The translations under genes were made by a program, and so were the position numbers. A stretch of DNA of 64,000 nt from Massilia soli (GTDB lineage: Bacteria > Pseudomonadota > Gammaproteobacteria > Burkholderiales > Burkholderiaceae_D). The stretch spans positions 310,001-374,000 of the forward strand of contig NZ_JAFBIL020000004.1 in the NCBI RefSeq assembly GCF_016809835.1. Direction: 5' to 3'. Below, piece by piece: positions 55,208 through 63,948 of this stretch. Under the pieces are notes generated by a model. That model searched no databases. It was not told where the DNA came from and worked only from the letters and a program-made list of their open reading frames with translations. The first letter of the stretch is position 1. Every line of letters starts with the position of its first letter.

Positions 55208-55234
55208 ACAGCACTCTCTATCGATGAGTGCTAA
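55208..55234. promoter_or_regulatory. CIRCE operator (HrcA site)
   Basis: ACAGCACTC-N9-GAGTGCTAA matches the CIRCE consensus TTAGCACTC-N9-GAGTGCTAA at 16 of 18 arm positions. It sits just upstream of the grpE heat-shock promoter. HrcA normally binds it; no hrcA gene is in this window. Confidence 0.88.
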
Positions 55235-55241
55235 AAAGCAT

Positions 55242-55259
55242 TTGTAACGACAGTTACAA
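55242..55259. promoter_or_regulatory. Perfect palindrome TTGTAAC-N4-GTTACAA
   Basis: Seven-base arms with a four-base centre lie eight bases beyond CIRCE, between grpE and the small peptide gene. It looks like an operator for a dimeric regulator. No known consensus comes to mind. Confidence 0.55.
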
Positions 55260-55328
55260 GTCTTACGAATTCGAGCATTCTTGCGGGGACGGAACGAACT
55301 AATATTGAACTACCAACAGGAGTTCATC

Positions 55329-55439
55329 ATGAAGTTGTCACTGCTCGCCGCCAGCGTTTTTGCCTATACCGTCCTGACTGTGGCGTGGCTGTGCTACGCC
55401 GAGCTGACCGCGGAAAGGCATGTCAGCCTGCTATTTTAA
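55329..55439 (+). CDS. 36-residue single-helix membrane peptide (unannotated small ORF)
   Basis: ATG at 55329 follows an AGGAG site by seven bases and the frame ends with TAA at 55439. The peptide starts MKLSLLAASVFAYTVLTVAW and ends AERHVSLLF: a basic start, about 20 hydrophobic residues, then a short polar tail with one Cys. It could be a single-pass membrane peptide or a signal-like leader. A TAATAT -10-like element lies about 30 bases upstream. It is transcribed away from the grpE control region. I do not recognise it. Confidence 0.6.
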   Translation: MKLSLLAASVFAYTVLTVAWLCYAELTAERHVSLLF

Positions 55440-55485
55440 CAGGCTGTAAATGCGGGTTGTCAATTGGGTGGGGGGACTGCCCAAT

Positions 55486-55530
55486 GACGGCATTCCCGCG
55501 TTCACGGGAAGCCGGTTCCGGGAACGACGG
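55486..55530. repeat. Degenerate REP-like unit, family A
   Basis: CATTCCCGCGTTCACGGGAA and TTCCGGGAACGACGG keep the family A edges but have lost several core bases. It lies just downstream of hemH. Confidence 0.6.
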
Positions 55531-55535
55531 TACCG

Positions 55536-56642
55536 CTACACCGCCCCGAGTGCCGCCGCGCTGGCGCGGCCGGCTTCGGCATCGAGTTCGCGCGCATCGC
55601 GTTGCGACTGCGACAGCATGGTCGGCCAGCCGATGATGTGCTGCTCGGTGATTTCCGCCAGCGCCGTGATCCAGGTCGGCGACTCGTTCAGGCAGGGAAT
55701 ATAGTTGAACTCCTTGCCGCCCGCCGCTTCGAACTCATGCCGGGCTTCCATCGAAATTTCTTCCAGCGTTTCCAGGCAGTCGCTGGTAAAGCCCGGGCAG
55801 ACCAGGTCAACCCGCGCCACGCCGTCGCGCGCCAGTTGCTGCAAGGTCGGCGCGGTGTACGGCTGCAGCCATTCGGCCTTGCCGAAGCGCGACTGGAACG
55901 TGACGATGTACTCGTCCTTGGTCAGGCGCAGGCGCTCGGCCAGCAAACGCGCGGTCTTGTAGCATTCGCAGTGGTAAGGGTCGCCCATCAGCAAGGTACG
56001 CTTCGGCACGCCGTGGAAACTCATCACCAGCTTGTCGCCGCGGCCGTGCGCTTCCCAGTGCGTCTGGATGCTTTCTTCCAGCGCCGTGATGTAGGCCTCG
56101 TTGTCGTGGTAATTGCGCACCATGCGCAGCTCTGGCAGGTTGCGCGCAGCCGCGTAGTGGGCGAACACGGCGTCGTAGATCGAGCCGGTGGTGGTGCCGG
56201 AATATTGCGGGTAAGCCGGCAGCACCGCGATGCGCCCGACGTTCTTTGCTTTCAGCTGGTCAAGCACTTCCGGCAGCGACGGCGAGCCGTAGCGCATCGC
56301 CATCACCACCTCGACGTCGGCGTGGCCGCGCGCTTCGAGCATGTCGTTCAGCAGCGCCGCCTGCTTCTGGGTATGCACTTTCAGCGGCGAGCCTTCGCGG
56401 GTCCAGATCAGGCGGTACTTCGCGGCCGACTTCCCCGAGCGGAACGGCAGGATGATCAGGTTCAGGATGAACCACCATACCAGGCGCGGAATCTCGACCA
56501 CGCGCGGGTCCGACAGGAACTCCTTCAGGTAGCGCCGCACGGCCTTGCGCGTGGGCGCATCAGGCGTGCCAAGGTTGACCAGGACCACTGCGCTGGCGGC
56601 CACGGTTCCGTGGATATAAGGAGGTTCTTTTCGGAAGGGCAT
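55536..56642 (-). CDS. hemH: Ferrochelatase
   Basis: HemH (368 residues) inserts Fe2+ into protoporphyrin IX to give heme. VLVNLGTPDAP, AVLPAYPQYSGTTTGSIYD, SFHGVPKRTL with the metal-site His, and PGFTSDCLETLEEI with the catalytic Glu are present. The C-terminal 35 residues are Ala-rich and less conserved. It follows recN by 45 bases on the same strand. Confidence 0.96.
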   Translation of the reverse strand: MPFRKEPPYIHGTVAASAVVLVNLGTPDAPTRKAVRRYLKEFLSDPRVVEIPRLVWWFILNLIILPFRSGKSAAKYRLIWTREGSPLKVHTQKQAALLNDMLEARGHADVEVVMAMRYGSPSLPEVLDQLKAKNVGRIAVLPAYPQYSGTTTGSIYDAVFAHYAAARNLPELRMVRNYHDNEAYITALEESIQTHWEAHGRGDKLVMSFHGVPKRTLLMGDPYHCECYKTARLLAERLRLTKDEYIVTFQSRFGKAEWLQPYTAPTLQQLARDGVARVDLVCPGFTSDCLETLEEISMEARHEFEAAGGKEFNYIPCLNESPTWITALAEITEQHIIGWPTMLSQSQRDARELDAEAGRASAAALGAV

Positions 56643-56687
56643 GAAAGTCCGGAAATTAGGGGCGGAAAGCGCGCTATTATAAGTTTT

Positions 56688-58352
56688 CTACGACGCCAAT
56701 AGTTCGCGGGCATGCTTTCTTGTTGTTGCCGTGATCTCTATTCCACCAAGCATGCGCGCGACCTCTTCGACTCGTGCTTTATTGTCGAGTACATCGATGC
56801 GCGACACGGTCTTGCCAGCGTCCGTGGTGCCCTTGGCGACCTGGAAATGCTGGTTTGCCTGGCTGGCCACCTGCGGCAAATGCGTGACGCACAATACTTG
56901 TCGCGCCTGTCCAAGACGTTTGAGCAAACGGCCGACCACTTCGGCCACGCCGCCGCCGATGCCGCTGTCGACTTCGTCGAAAATCAGGGTCGGCGTGGTG
57001 GCCGAGTTCGATGTGATGACCGAAATCGCCAGCGCGATGCGCGCCAGTTCACCGCCCGACGCCACCTTCGCAAGCGGACGCGGCGCGACGCCGGCATGGC
57101 CGGCCACCAGGAACTCCACCTGCTCGACACCATGCGCGCCAGGGTCAACCGGATTGAGCGCGACCACGAAACTGCCGCCGGTCATGTTTAACTCCTGCAT
57201 GGCGGCGGTCACCTGGGTGCCGAGCAGCGCCGCGGCGCCGGTGCGCACCAGCGACAGCTTTTTCGCCGCCGCCATGTAATCGGCCTTCAGCTTGTCTTCC
57301 TGCTTGCGCAGGCCATCGATATCGCTGGCGTCGGCCAGCTGCCTGAGCTTCTCCGACAGGGTCGCATGTTCTTCCGGCAGTTCCTCCGGCGTCACGCGGA
57401 ACTTGCGCGCGGTGCTGTGGATCGCCTCAAGCCTGCCCTCGACCTGGCGCAGCCGCTCCGGATCGAGATCGACCCGGTCGAGATAATCGTTGAGCGCATA
57501 CACCGCCTCCTGCAACTGGATGCGCGCCGGCTCCATGCAATCGAGCACCGGCTGCAGCTGCGCATCGATGTCGACCAGCTTGCCCAGCTTCTGGTTCAGC
57601 GACGAAATCTGGGACAGGATCGGATGCTCGGCATCGGAAATCGCGGTCAGCGCTTCCTGCGCGCCTTCGAGCAGGCTGGCCGCATGCGACAGGCGGCTGT
57701 GCTCGTTGGTGATGTCGGCCCATTCGCCTGGCTTGACGGCCAGCTTTTCCAGCTCATTGACCTGCCACTCAAGCCGCTCGCGTTCGACCAGCACGTTCTT
57801 GGCATTGGTCTCGAATTCCTCGCGCTGGCGCGATACCGCGCGCCACGCCTTGTAGGCCGCGGCCACGTCCTGCGCATGTTGCGCGCCGCCGCCCTCCTTC
57901 GCCACCGCCTGGCTGTCGAGCAGCGCGCGCTGCGCGTCGAGCTTGAGCAGCGACTGGTGCGCATGCTGGCCGTGGATATCCACCAGCAGTTCGCCGAGGT
58001 CGCGCAACTGGGTCGCGGTGGCCTGCACGCCATTGATATACGCTTTGGAGCGGCCGGCGTTGTCGATCACGCGGCGCAGCAGCGCGCCGCCTTCGCCGGT
58101 GGCGAACTCGTTGCGCACGAGCCAGTCGCTGGCCGCGCCAATGGCGCTGAAGTCAGCCGTGATGTCGGCCTTGGCTGCGCCTTCGCGCACCACGCTGGCG
58201 TCGCCGCGGCCGCCCAGCGCCAGCTGCAGCGCGTCGATCAGGATCGACTTGCCGGCGCCGGTCTCGCCGGTGAGCACCGAAAAACCACTGGAAAATTCAA
58301 GCTCGATCGAGTCGACGATGACGAAGTCGCGGATGGAAAGTGTACGCAGCAT
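56688..58352 (-). CDS. recN: DNA repair protein RecN
   Basis: RecN (554 residues) is an SMC-like ATPase used in double-strand break repair. Walker A is TGETGAGKSILIDAL at the N-terminus; the middle is a coiled-coil (about 150-370); the ABC signature and Walker B appear in KVASGGELARIALAI and TLIFDEVDSGIGG. It starts 17 bases after nadK. I see no LexA box directly upstream, so any SOS control must come from the operon promoter. Confidence 0.96.
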   Translation of the reverse strand: MLRTLSIRDFVIVDSIELEFSSGFSVLTGETGAGKSILIDALQLALGGRGDASVVREGAAKADITADFSAIGAASDWLVRNEFATGEGGALLRRVIDNAGRSKAYINGVQATATQLRDLGELLVDIHGQHAHQSLLKLDAQRALLDSQAVAKEGGGAQHAQDVAAAYKAWRAVSRQREEFETNAKNVLVERERLEWQVNELEKLAVKPGEWADITNEHSRLSHAASLLEGAQEALTAISDAEHPILSQISSLNQKLGKLVDIDAQLQPVLDCMEPARIQLQEAVYALNDYLDRVDLDPERLRQVEGRLEAIHSTARKFRVTPEELPEEHATLSEKLRQLADASDIDGLRKQEDKLKADYMAAAKKLSLVRTGAAALLGTQVTAAMQELNMTGGSFVVALNPVDPGAHGVEQVEFLVAGHAGVAPRPLAKVASGGELARIALAISVITSNSATTPTLIFDEVDSGIGGGVAEVVGRLLKRLGQARQVLCVTHLPQVASQANQHFQVAKGTTDAGKTVSRIDVLDNKARVEEVARMLGGIEITATTRKHARELLAS

Positions 58353-58369
58353 GGTGATCAGGTTTTCTG

Positions 58370-59272
58370 TTATTTCGGCCGGCTTTCGCCCGCCGGGTAC
58401 TCGTTCCAGTGCAGCTTTTCGCGCAGCGTCTCGTAATAGGTCCAGCCTTCCGGATGCAGGAAAGTCATGTCATGCGGCGAGCGCGAAATGATGATCTGGT
58501 CGCCGTGCATCAGGCTGGCGAAAGTCTGCATGTCGAAGTTGACGCTGGTGTCGCGCCCGGCCACGATTTCCACCGTGATGGTGCTCGAATCGGGCACCAC
58601 GATCGGCCTGTTCGACAGCGCGTGCGGGGCGATCGGCACCAGCGCGATGCCGCCCAGGCTAGGGTGCAGCAACGGACCGCCGGCCGATAATGCGTAGGCA
58701 GTTGAACCGGTCGGCGTCGAGATGATCAAACCATCCGAACGCTGGTTGTACATGAAGTCGCCGTCGACCAGCACTTTCAGCTCGACCATGCCGGCGCCGG
58801 CGCCGCGCGCCACCACCACGTCATTGACGGCCTGGCCGCAGTGAATGGTTTCGCCATTGCGCTTGACGCAGCCTTCGAGCAGGGTGCGGTGTTCGGTACG
58901 CGCCTTGCCGCTGAGGATGGCGTCGATCGACGGGATCATGCGGTCGACCGGAATATCGGTCATGAAGCCGAGGCGCCCCAGGTTGATGCCGATCAGAGGC
59001 ACATCGTAAGGCGCCAGCTGGCGCGCGATGCCGAGCATGGTGCCGTCGCCACCCATCACCACCACCGCCTTGGCGCTGGCGCCGATGGCGTCCGCGCTCA
59101 TCGCCTCGATGCCGGGTAGCGCCAGGTGTTCGGCGGTGCCCGATTCGAACACCACCCGGTAGCCGCTGTGCTGCAGGAAATCCACCAATTGCTGGACCGG
59201 CTGCTCGATACCCGCGGTATTCGGACGCACGACCAGCGCGATGGTGTTCTTCATGTCAGGCGTGTCGGGCAT
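58370..59272 (-). CDS. nadK: NAD kinase
   Basis: NadK (300 residues) phosphorylates NAD to NADP. The ATP motif is VVMGGDGTMLGIAR and the NAD site contains AVNDVVVARG and SDGLIISTPTGSTAYALSAGG. Two close in-frame ATGs exist (59272 and 59254); the first has a GAGA-type site and is used here. It leads recN, a pairing seen in many proteobacteria. hrcA, often beside it in Burkholderiales, is not found. Confidence 0.95.
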   Translation of the reverse strand: MPDTPDMKNTIALVVRPNTAGIEQPVQQLVDFLQHSGYRVVFESGTAEHLALPGIEAMSADAIGASAKAVVVMGGDGTMLGIARQLAPYDVPLIGINLGRLGFMTDIPVDRMIPSIDAILSGKARTEHRTLLEGCVKRNGETIHCGQAVNDVVVARGAGAGMVELKVLVDGDFMYNQRSDGLIISTPTGSTAYALSAGGPLLHPSLGGIALVPIAPHALSNRPIVVPDSSTITVEIVAGRDTSVNFDMQTFASLMHGDQIIISRSPHDMTFLHPEGWTYYETLREKLHWNEYPAGESRPK

Positions 59273-59532
59273 AGAAATCTCGGCGGTTGATGGATGATGT
59301 CACGCAGCAGATTACCCGATAATGCCTGCGGCTGCTACTTCGCCCCGGCGCTGCCAGGGCTGTATGCATGCACAGTATAGAGTGCGGCGCCAACTTCCGG
59401 CAAGACAACAACCAGCACCGATGCGCCGGACCGCGTCCGGATCGCCAGCGCCCCCTCGCAATTGCGCGACCAAATTCACTGCGAAGCGATACCATTTGCA
59501 CAATTAAACCGCAAGAACTCAGGGAGCAACGC

Positions 59533-59838
59533 ATGGTTACCGAAACACGCGACCGCAAGGTCAACACCGACGCCCCGATCAGCAACGACGGCGTCAAGCG
59601 GCTGCCGCACGAGCGCGACGAATCGCCGGACGCGCAGGAAACCGAACCGCGCGGCATCATGGAGCAGGCCGCCAGCGACCTCGAGCAAGGGCTGGTCGAC
59701 ACCGACCTGCGCGGCACGCCCGGCATCGACCGGGCCGTGCCGCCAGCGGGCGGCTCCGGCCAGGCCAAGCCGCAAGCGCATCCGGCCGACGGCATGCGCC
59801 ATCACGATACCGCCAACCCACCTAAGGGAAGCAACTGA
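59533..59838 (+). CDS. Small hydrophilic, probably disordered protein
   Basis: This 101-residue protein starts [20 protein letters not shown] and is rich in Asp, Pro, Gly and charged residues with no hydrophobic core. It is probably intrinsically disordered. ATG at 59533 follows an AGGGAG site. The stop shares one base with the start of the dehydrogenase gene (TGATG), so the two are translationally coupled. Function is unknown; the style recalls stress-related hydrophilic proteins. Confidence 0.75.
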   Translation: MVTETRDRKVNTDAPISNDGVKRLPHERDESPDAQETEPRGIMEQAASDLEQGLVDTDLRGTPGIDRAVPPAGGSGQAKPQAHPADGMRHHDTANPPKGSN

Positions 59839-61172
59839 TGAAGCCTGCCTTCCTGATCCCGGGTCTGGCCCTGGGCGCGCTGTGCTCAGCCGCTGTTGCC
59901 CAAACGATGCCACCGGGCTTCGGTCCGAACCCAACGCTGCCCGCGCCGGAGCGGACACTGATCCCGACCGTCAATGTGGCGAAGGCACAGCCATGGCCGA
60001 AAGGCACCTACCCTGTTGCCGCCAAAGGCCTGGCCATCAACGCCTATGCTGGCAAACTGGACCACCCGCGCTGGCTGTACGTGCTGCCGAACGGCGACGT
60101 GCTGGTTGCGGAAACCAATAAGCCGCCGAAGAAGGAAGAAGACAAACCGGACGGGGTCATCGCCAAGGTCAAGGGCGTCGTGATGGCGCAGCAAATGAAG
60201 AAAGCCGGCGCCGGCGTGCCATCGGCCAACCGCATCACCTTGCTGCGCGGCGTTGGTCCGAAGGGCGAGGCCACCAGCCGCACCGTGTTCCTCGATGGCC
60301 TGAGTTCGCCGTTCGGCATGGCGCTGGTGGGCAATGAACTGTTCGTGGCCAATGCCGACGCACTGGTCAAGTTCCCTTACAAGGAAGGCGACACCCGCAT
60401 CACCGCGCCGGCCACCAAGGTAGCCGACCTTCCTGCCGGAATGAACCACCACTGGACCAAAGGCCTGGTCGCCAGTCCGGACGGCAGCAAGCTGTACGTG
60501 TCGGTCGGCTCGAACAGCAACGTCGGCGAAAACGGCATGGACAAGGAAGAAGGCCGCGCCGCGATCTGGGAATTCGACCGCGCCACCGGCAAGGGCCGCA
60601 TCTTCGCCAGCGGACTGCGCAACCCGGTCGGCATGGCCTTCCATCCGGAAAGCAAAGTGCTGTGGACCAGTGTCAATGAACGCGATGAGCTGGGCGACGA
60701 GCTCGTGCCTGACTACATGACCTCGGTGAAGGACGGTGGCTTCTACGGCTGGCCGTACAGCTATTATGGCCAGACCGTCGACACCCGCCCGCAGCCGCCG
60801 CGCCCCGACCTGGTGGCCAAGGCCATCAAGCCGGACTATGCGCTGGGCGCGCACACGGCATCGCTTGGGCTGGCCTTCTACGACGGCAACCTGATGCCGC
60901 AGTTTAAGAACGGCGCGCTGGTCGGCCAGCATGGTTCATGGAACCGCAAGCCGCACTCCGGATACAAGCTGATCTACGTACCATTCGCCGGCGGCATGCC
61001 CAGCGGCCCACCGCAAGACGTGGTCAGCGGCTTCCTGAGCAAGGATGGACGCGCTTACGGGCGTCCGGTCGGGGTCGCGGTCGACAAGGCCGGTGCGATC
61101 CTGCTGGCGGACGACGTCGGCAACATCGTCTGGCGTATCACACCGGCCGCTACTACTGCCGCAAAGAAATAA
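59838..61172 (+). CDS. PQQ-dependent sugar dehydrogenase (sorbosone dehydrogenase type)
   Basis: This exported 444-residue beta-propeller protein has a signal peptide (about 1-21) and then a soluble glucose/sorbosone dehydrogenase domain. [58 protein letters not shown] and [21 protein letters not shown] are family motifs. Such enzymes oxidise aldoses in the periplasm with PQQ; the natural substrate is unknown and PQQ synthesis genes are not here. Confidence 0.92.
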   Translation: MKPAFLIPGLALGALCSAAVAQTMPPGFGPNPTLPAPERTLIPTVNVAKAQPWPKGTYPVAAKGLAINAYAGKLDHPRWLYVLPNGDVLVAETNKPPKKEEDKPDGVIAKVKGVVMAQQMKKAGAGVPSANRITLLRGVGPKGEATSRTVFLDGLSSPFGMALVGNELFVANADALVKFPYKEGDTRITAPATKVADLPAGMNHHWTKGLVASPDGSKLYVSVGSNSNVGENGMDKEEGRAAIWEFDRATGKGRIFASGLRNPVGMAFHPESKVLWTSVNERDELGDELVPDYMTSVKDGGFYGWPYSYYGQTVDTRPQPPRPDLVAKAIKPDYALGAHTASLGLAFYDGNLMPQFKNGALVGQHGSWNRKPHSGYKLIYVPFAGGMPSGPPQDVVSGFLSKDGRAYGRPVGVAVDKAGAILLADDVGNIVWRITPAATTAAKK

Positions 61173-61263
61173 AGCTGGCCGGGCTTTGTGCGTGTGCGTA
61201 CAGAGCCCGTATGTATCGCATGGCACCATGGGCTTTCAGACACGATTAAGCAATGGAGGATTC

Positions 61264-61692
61264 ATGAATAAACGCTCAGCATCGGCCGCCTGGAGTGGCG
61301 GCATCAAAGACGGTAAAGGGTTCATCTCGACCCAAAGCGGCGTGCTCGACAACACGCAGTACGGCTTTAACACCCGTTTCGAAAACGGCCCGGGAACCAA
61401 TCCCGAAGAACTGATCGGCGCTGCGCACGCGGGCTGCTTCACGATGGCGCTGTCGGGCAAGCTCGGCGAGGCCGGCATGACCGCCAAGCACCTGGCAACC
61501 ACTGCCACCGTGACGCTCGAAAAAGTCGAGGGCGGCTTCGAAATCACGGCGGTCCACCTGGAACTGGTCGCCCAGATCCCGGGCGCCAGCCAGGAAGCCT
61601 TCGACGCGGCTGCGCAGGACGCGAAAGCCAACTGCCCGGTATCCAAACTGCTGAATGCAAAAATCACGCTGGATGCACGTCTGGAAGCATAA
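61264..61692 (+). CDS. osmC: OsmC-type peroxiredoxin
   Basis: OsmC (142 residues) reduces organic hydroperoxides. The two reactive Cys lie in GAAHAGCFTMALSG and KANCPVSKLLNA. The ATG at 61264 follows a GGAGG site; upstream in-frame extension lies over the dehydrogenase gene and is not used. It is 91 bases after the dehydrogenase gene and is followed by a hairpin cluster. Confidence 0.95.
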   Translation: MNKRSASAAWSGGIKDGKGFISTQSGVLDNTQYGFNTRFENGPGTNPEELIGAAHAGCFTMALSGKLGEAGMTAKHLATTATVTLEKVEGGFEITAVHLELVAQIPGASQEAFDAAAQDAKANCPVSKLLNAKITLDARLEA

Positions 61693-61704
61693 GCACTGGC
61701 CACT

Positions 61705-61790
61705 CCACCGGTCCCGGTAGCACCGGGCCGGTGGGAGCGGCGTTGCATGCCGCTCATCCCCCTATTTCGCCGCTCGGCACCTTTTTTTAT
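61705..61790 (+). terminator. Terminator cluster after osmC
   Basis: A long stem (CCACCGG.CCCGGT with ACCGGG.CCGGTGG) is followed directly by a second stem GAGCGGC/GCCGCTC and, about 25 bases on, by a run of seven Ts. The tandem hairpins should stop transcription ahead of the peptidase gene. Confidence 0.75.
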
Positions 61791-61844
61791 TCAGGCACAT
61801 TTCGCGCCTGACAATGGCCGCTCAAGAACAACTTCGAGCCTGCC

Positions 61845-63863
61845 ATGAACCCACTCTCCATCACCACCGCGCTGTCACTGCTGGCTGCACTCGCCCAGCC
61901 CGCACTTGCCACGCCCGCCGCGTCCGTCCCTGTCCCGCCGGGCGCCGGGGCAGCCGTTCGGCCGCAGGACGACCTGTTCCTTGCGGCGAACGGCCAATGG
62001 CTGGCGCAGACCGCCATCCCGGCCGACAAATCGTACGTGCTGGGGGTCGAGGTCAACGACATCACCGACGCGCGCATCCGCGCCATCGTGAACGGCCTGG
62101 CGGCCTCGCGCCAGCCGGCCGGGAGCATCGAGCAGAAGGTCGGCGCGTTCTACGCCGCCTACACGGATACCGCCGCAATCGAGCGCGCCGGCCTTGCCCC
62201 GCTCAAGGCAGCGCTACGCGAGGTCGACGCGATCGATTCACCGGCCGCGCTGGCGACATTCCTGGGCCGCTCGCAAGGCGTGATCGACACCCCCTTGTGG
62301 CTGCGCGTTTTCCCCGACCTGAAGAACCCGGCCCTGAGCCGCGCGATGATGTGGCAAGGTGGCCTGGGCCTGCCGGACCGCGAGTACTACCTGGCTGCCG
62401 GCGATGCGCGCTTCGACGCCGCCCTCGGCGCCTACCGTGCTTACCTTGAAACGCTGGCGCGTCTCTCCGGACTGCCGAACGCCAGCGACGCCGCGCAGCG
62501 CGTGATCGCCCTCGAAACAGCCCTCGCGCAAACGCACGCGAAGCGCGAGGAGCTGATGGACCCGGCACGGATGTACAACCCGATGGACGCCGCCGCGCTG
62601 AACAAGCACGCGCCGGGATTTGCGTGGGACGCCTACCTGGCCGCCGCCTCCCTGGGCGGCGCGACAACCCTGATGGTCGCCCACCCGGCATCGCTGCAAG
62701 CGGCCGCCGGCCTGCTGGCCGAAAGGCCGCTGGCCGACTGGAAGCTGTACATCCGCATGCGTACCCTCGACGCGCATGCCAATGTGCTGCCGCAGGCGTT
62801 CCGCGACGCGCGCTTCGCCTTCCGGGGCGTGGCCCTTGGCGGCGCGAAGGCGCCTGAGCCACGCTGGCAGCAAGGCATTGCCGTGCTCAATGGCGCGCTT
62901 GGCGAAGCGGTGGGCCAGCTCTATGTGCGCCGCCATTTCCAGCCTGCCCACAAGCGCCAGGTGCAAGCGATGGTCGACAACGTCATGGCCGCGTACCGCG
63001 AATCGATCCAGCAAACCGCGCGCATGACTGCAGCGACCAGGGGTCAGGCGCTCGAGAAGCTGGCCCGCTACCGCACCAAGATCGGCTACCCGTCGGTGTG
63101 GCGCGACTACCGCAAGCTTGAAGTACGGGCCGACGACGCGCTTGGCAACAAGGTGCGCGCCGCGCGCTTCAACTGGCAGCAGCAGGCGGCCAAGGCCGAC
63201 CGCGCGGTCAACCGCGACGAGTGGCATTTCACTCCCCAGACGGTGGACGCGATGTACGACCCGATGCTCAACGAGATCGTCTTCCCGGCAGCGGTGCTGC
63301 AGCCGCCGTTCTTCGACCCTGCTGCCGATGCGGCAATGAACTACGGTGCGATCGGCGTCAACATCGCGCACGAGATCACCCATGGCTTCGACCAGATGGG
63401 CAGCCAGTTCGACGGCGAAGGCAAGCTGCGCAACTGGTGGGCCGACCAGGACCGCCTGGCCTTCGACGCGCTCGGGGCACGCCTGGTTGCGCAGTTCGAC
63501 ACGGTGGAAGCGCTGCCCGGCAAGCGCGTGAACGGCAAGCTGACGCTGACCGAAAACCTGGCCGACCTGGCAGGCGTACAGGTGGCGTACAAGGCCTACA
63601 TCCGCTCACTCGGCGGAAAGGAAGCGCCGGTCATCGACGGGCGCACCGGGCCGCAGCGCTTCTTCTTCGCGGTGGCGCACTTCCGGCGCGTGAAGATGCG
63701 CGACGAGATGATGCTGCAAACGCTCACCTCGGACCCGCACGCGCCGCACGCCAATCGTGCCAACGGCCCCGCCGCCAACACCGATGCCTTCCACGACGCC
63801 TTTGCGACCCGTCCCGGCGACGCCATGTACAAGCCGGCCGCGGAGCGCATCCGCGCCTGGTAG
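61845..63863 (+). CDS. M13-family (neprilysin-like) zinc peptidase
   Basis: A 672-residue exported metallopeptidase with a signal peptide (about 1-23). HEITH is at 509-513 and the third zinc ligand is Glu570 in ENLADLAG. The C-terminus (GDAMYKPAAERIRAW) is complete. The substrate-binding motif usually reading NAxY before NEIVFPA reads DAMY here, with Asp468 replacing the conserved Asn. M13 enzymes cut short peptides in the periplasm; the substrate is unknown. Confidence 0.93.
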   Translation: MNPLSITTALSLLAALAQPALATPAASVPVPPGAGAAVRPQDDLFLAANGQWLAQTAIPADKSYVLGVEVNDITDARIRAIVNGLAASRQPAGSIEQKVGAFYAAYTDTAAIERAGLAPLKAALREVDAIDSPAALATFLGRSQGVIDTPLWLRVFPDLKNPALSRAMMWQGGLGLPDREYYLAAGDARFDAALGAYRAYLETLARLSGLPNASDAAQRVIALETALAQTHAKREELMDPARMYNPMDAAALNKHAPGFAWDAYLAAASLGGATTLMVAHPASLQAAAGLLAERPLADWKLYIRMRTLDAHANVLPQAFRDARFAFRGVALGGAKAPEPRWQQGIAVLNGALGEAVGQLYVRRHFQPAHKRQVQAMVDNVMAAYRESIQQTARMTAATRGQALEKLARYRTKIGYPSVWRDYRKLEVRADDALGNKVRAARFNWQQQAAKADRAVNRDEWHFTPQTVDAMYDPMLNEIVFPAAVLQPPFFDPAADAAMNYGAIGVNIAHEITHGFDQMGSQFDGEGKLRNWWADQDRLAFDALGARLVAQFDTVEALPGKRVNGKLTLTENLADLAGVQVAYKAYIRSLGGKEAPVIDGRTGPQRFFFAVAHFRRVKMRDEMMLQTLTSDPHAPHANRANGPAANTDAFHDAFATRPGDAMYKPAAERIRAW

Positions 63864-63948
63864 CAGGATCAGGGGGAATGAGCGCTATGCGCCGCCCCTG
63901 CCCATTGCTAGAATGCCTGACCATCCTCATCGAGATCGCACCTGCCAC

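Noticed and set aside
58353-58420. A LexA box upstream of recN
   Set aside because: A CTGTTATTT sequence is present near the nadK-recN junction, but no ACAG follows at the right distance.
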